Shown: piece after piece, positions 4,290-5,215 of the stretch
Numbering within the stretch: the first letter of the stretch is position 1
Layout: each line of letters begins with the position of its first letter
From: an uncultured Clostridia bacterium
GTDB lineage: Bacteria; Bacillota; Clostridia; Christensenellales; Aristaeellaceae
Length of the DNA stretch: 5,215 nt
Direction of reading: 5' to 3'
Assembly: GCA_946042585.1 (NCBI GenBank)
Contig: CAMGDO010000091.1
Coordinates: 1-5,215, forward strand
Notes under the pieces: model-generated
Told to the model about the DNA's origin: nothing
Databases searched by the model: none
Seen by the model: only the letters and a program-made list of their open reading frames with translations
Made by a program: the position numbers and the translations under genes

Positions 4290-5215
4290 ATGAAGAAGAT
4301 TGTTGCGATTCTCCTTGCGGCGATTATGGTTGCTGCGCTGGGAAGCAGTGCGCTGGCTACGAATGAGGATGTCTCCGGTAAGCTGGGCATCTACTCCTCG
4401 ATGTATCCCTTCGTTATCGACATGATGGACGCGGCCATCAAGGCGGAGTTCCCGAACCTTGAGCCCGCGTTTGACGGCAGCTTCTTCTTCTATGGCGGCA
4501 CCAGCTCGCTGATCACCAAGCTCTACGGCGAAATGGAAACCGGCACGCTGGGCTGCGACATGCTGCTGGTGGCTGAGCCTGCCTTCTCTCTGGAGCTGAA
4601 GGAAAAGGGCTATCTGGAGCCCATCGAAGTGGAAGACGCCGACACCCTGCTGCGCTTCCCCTATGACGCCGAAGGCTACTGGTATCCCGTGCGCGTGTGC
4701 AACATGGTGCTGGCGTACAACCCCGAGAAGGTGGACGAGTGGGCCGGCAAGGGCGTGAATATTCCCAAGTCCTTCAAGGACTTTGCGTCTGACCCCAGCC
4801 TCAAGGGCCTGATCTCCATGGGCAATCCCCTGAGCAGCGGCACCACCTACGCCGCCGTGGCCTCCCTGACGCAGGATGATCATTACGGCAAGGAATTCCT
4901 GGATGGCCTGGCTGCCAATGAAGTGATGATCGAGTCCGGCTCTACCGCCATCGCCAAGCTGGAAACCGGCGAGTGCGCCGCCATCATGATTCTGGAAGAG
5001 TCCATCCTGAAGGTGCTCAAGGAAGCGGCGGACGCCGGCACGCCCAAGACCAACGTGGCCTGCATCTATCCCGAAGACGGCGTGGTGCTGATTCCCTCCA
5101 CCGTGATGACCGTGGCTGAGGATCATTCCGCCAATGTGAACATCGAAGCCTGCGAAGCCGTGGAACAGTGGCTGCTGAGCGAAGAAGCCCAGAAGCTGAT
5201 CCTGCAGGGCTATAT
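4290..5215 (+). CDS. ABC-transporter-type substrate-binding protein (AfuA/FbpA-like), 3' end beyond window
   Basis: Translation gives 308 residues, still open at the window end. ATG 4290 has GGAGG at 4277-4281, 8 bases away. A signal peptide is clear: MKK, hydrophobic core IVAILLAAIMVAALG, then an ALA/T cleavage site after residue 23. There is no lipobox cysteine. The mature part fits type 2 periplasmic-binding proteins of the COG1840 (iron-binding FbpA/AfuA) group: GKLGIYSSMYPFVIDMM opening (30-46), YGGTSSLITKLYGEMETGTL with CDMLLVAE (68-96), GYLEPIEV (107-114), EGYWYPVRVCNMVLAYNPEK (128-147), the domain-crossing SDPSLKGLISMGNPLSSGTT (167-186) and EACEAVEQWLLSEEAQKLIL (286-305). Usual length is about 330-350, so about 20-40 residues are missing. 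Members bind Fe3+, phosphonates, sugar phosphates or other anions. The ligand is not readable here, and permease genes would be expected just downstream. Codons are strongly biased (CTG, GCC, GGC, AAG), more so than in murQ, suggesting high expression. Confidence 0.9.
   Translation, partial: MKKIVAILLAAIMVAALGSSALATNEDVSGKLGIYSSMYPFVIDMMDAAIKAEFPNLEPAFDGSFFFYGGTSSLITKLYGEMETGTLGCDMLLVAEPAFSLELKEKGYLEPIEVEDADTLLRFPYDAEGYWYPVRVCNMVLAYNPEKVDEWAGKGVNIPKSFKDFASDPSLKGLISMGNPLSSGTTYAAVASLTQDDHYGKEFLDGLAANEVMIESGSTAIAKLETGECAAIMILEESILKVLKEAADAGTPKTNVACIYPEDGVVLIPSTVMTVAEDHSANVNIEACEAVEQWLLSEEAQKLILQGY

Noticed and set aside
4224..5126. 300-codon minus-strand frame opposite the substrate-binding protein
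   Set aside because: The plus-strand frame has a signal peptide, family motifs, promoter and ribosome binding site. The antisense frame is a His/Gly-rich shadow.

Overview
The window looks like one end of a contig from a Gram-positive, Clostridia-type member of the Bacillota, probably an uncultured, fairly GC-rich gut lineage. Supporting signs are strong AGGAGG-type ribosome binding sites, sigma-A promoters with extended -10 boxes, a clostridial-style tmRNA directly after smpB, and a murQ-kinase pair like that of Clostridium acetobutylicum. The genus cannot be fixed from the sequence. The first 46 bases are not biological. They match an Illumina Nextera i7 adapter (index plus Tn5 mosaic end), so native DNA begins at about base 47 and the neighbouring gene is cut there.

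Layout. (1) 47-511, minus strand: the first 155 residues of a MATE-family efflux transporter, with its promoter at 547-573. (2) 687-982, plus strand: a decayed gene for a secreted BspA-like leucine-rich-repeat (LRR_5) protein, with two in-frame TGA codons and two frame changes. A near-consensus promoter (663-691) overlaps its start and may now serve the genes downstream. (3) 1001-2793: murQ and a BadF/BadG-family sugar kinase (MurK/NagK-like), overlapping by ATGA. Together they would phosphorylate cell-wall amino sugars and convert MurNAc-6-phosphate to GlcNAc-6-phosphate. (4) 2826-3720: smpB with its own strong promoter, then ssrA (tmRNA) 16 bases later. These are the two parts of the trans-translation ribosome-rescue system. 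The encoded tag reads DNNSYAFAA. (5) 3721-4200: a gene-poor stretch with an ssrA terminator, a second strong hairpin, a C-terminal MATE transporter remnant, a third terminator-like hairpin and short repeats. (6) 4202-5215: a strong promoter, a hairpin-bearing leader and a periplasmic-binding-type substrate-binding protein (AfuA/FbpA-like), open at the window end.

I see no CRISPR array, integrase, toxin-antitoxin pair or defence system, and no clearly new multi-gene system. The most useful observations are the adapter at the contig end, the LRR pseudogene forming the likely murQ leader, the unusual FAA-ending tmRNA tag, the MATE remnant downstream of ssrA, and the substrate-binding protein that has a cleavable signal peptide but no lipobox cysteine.
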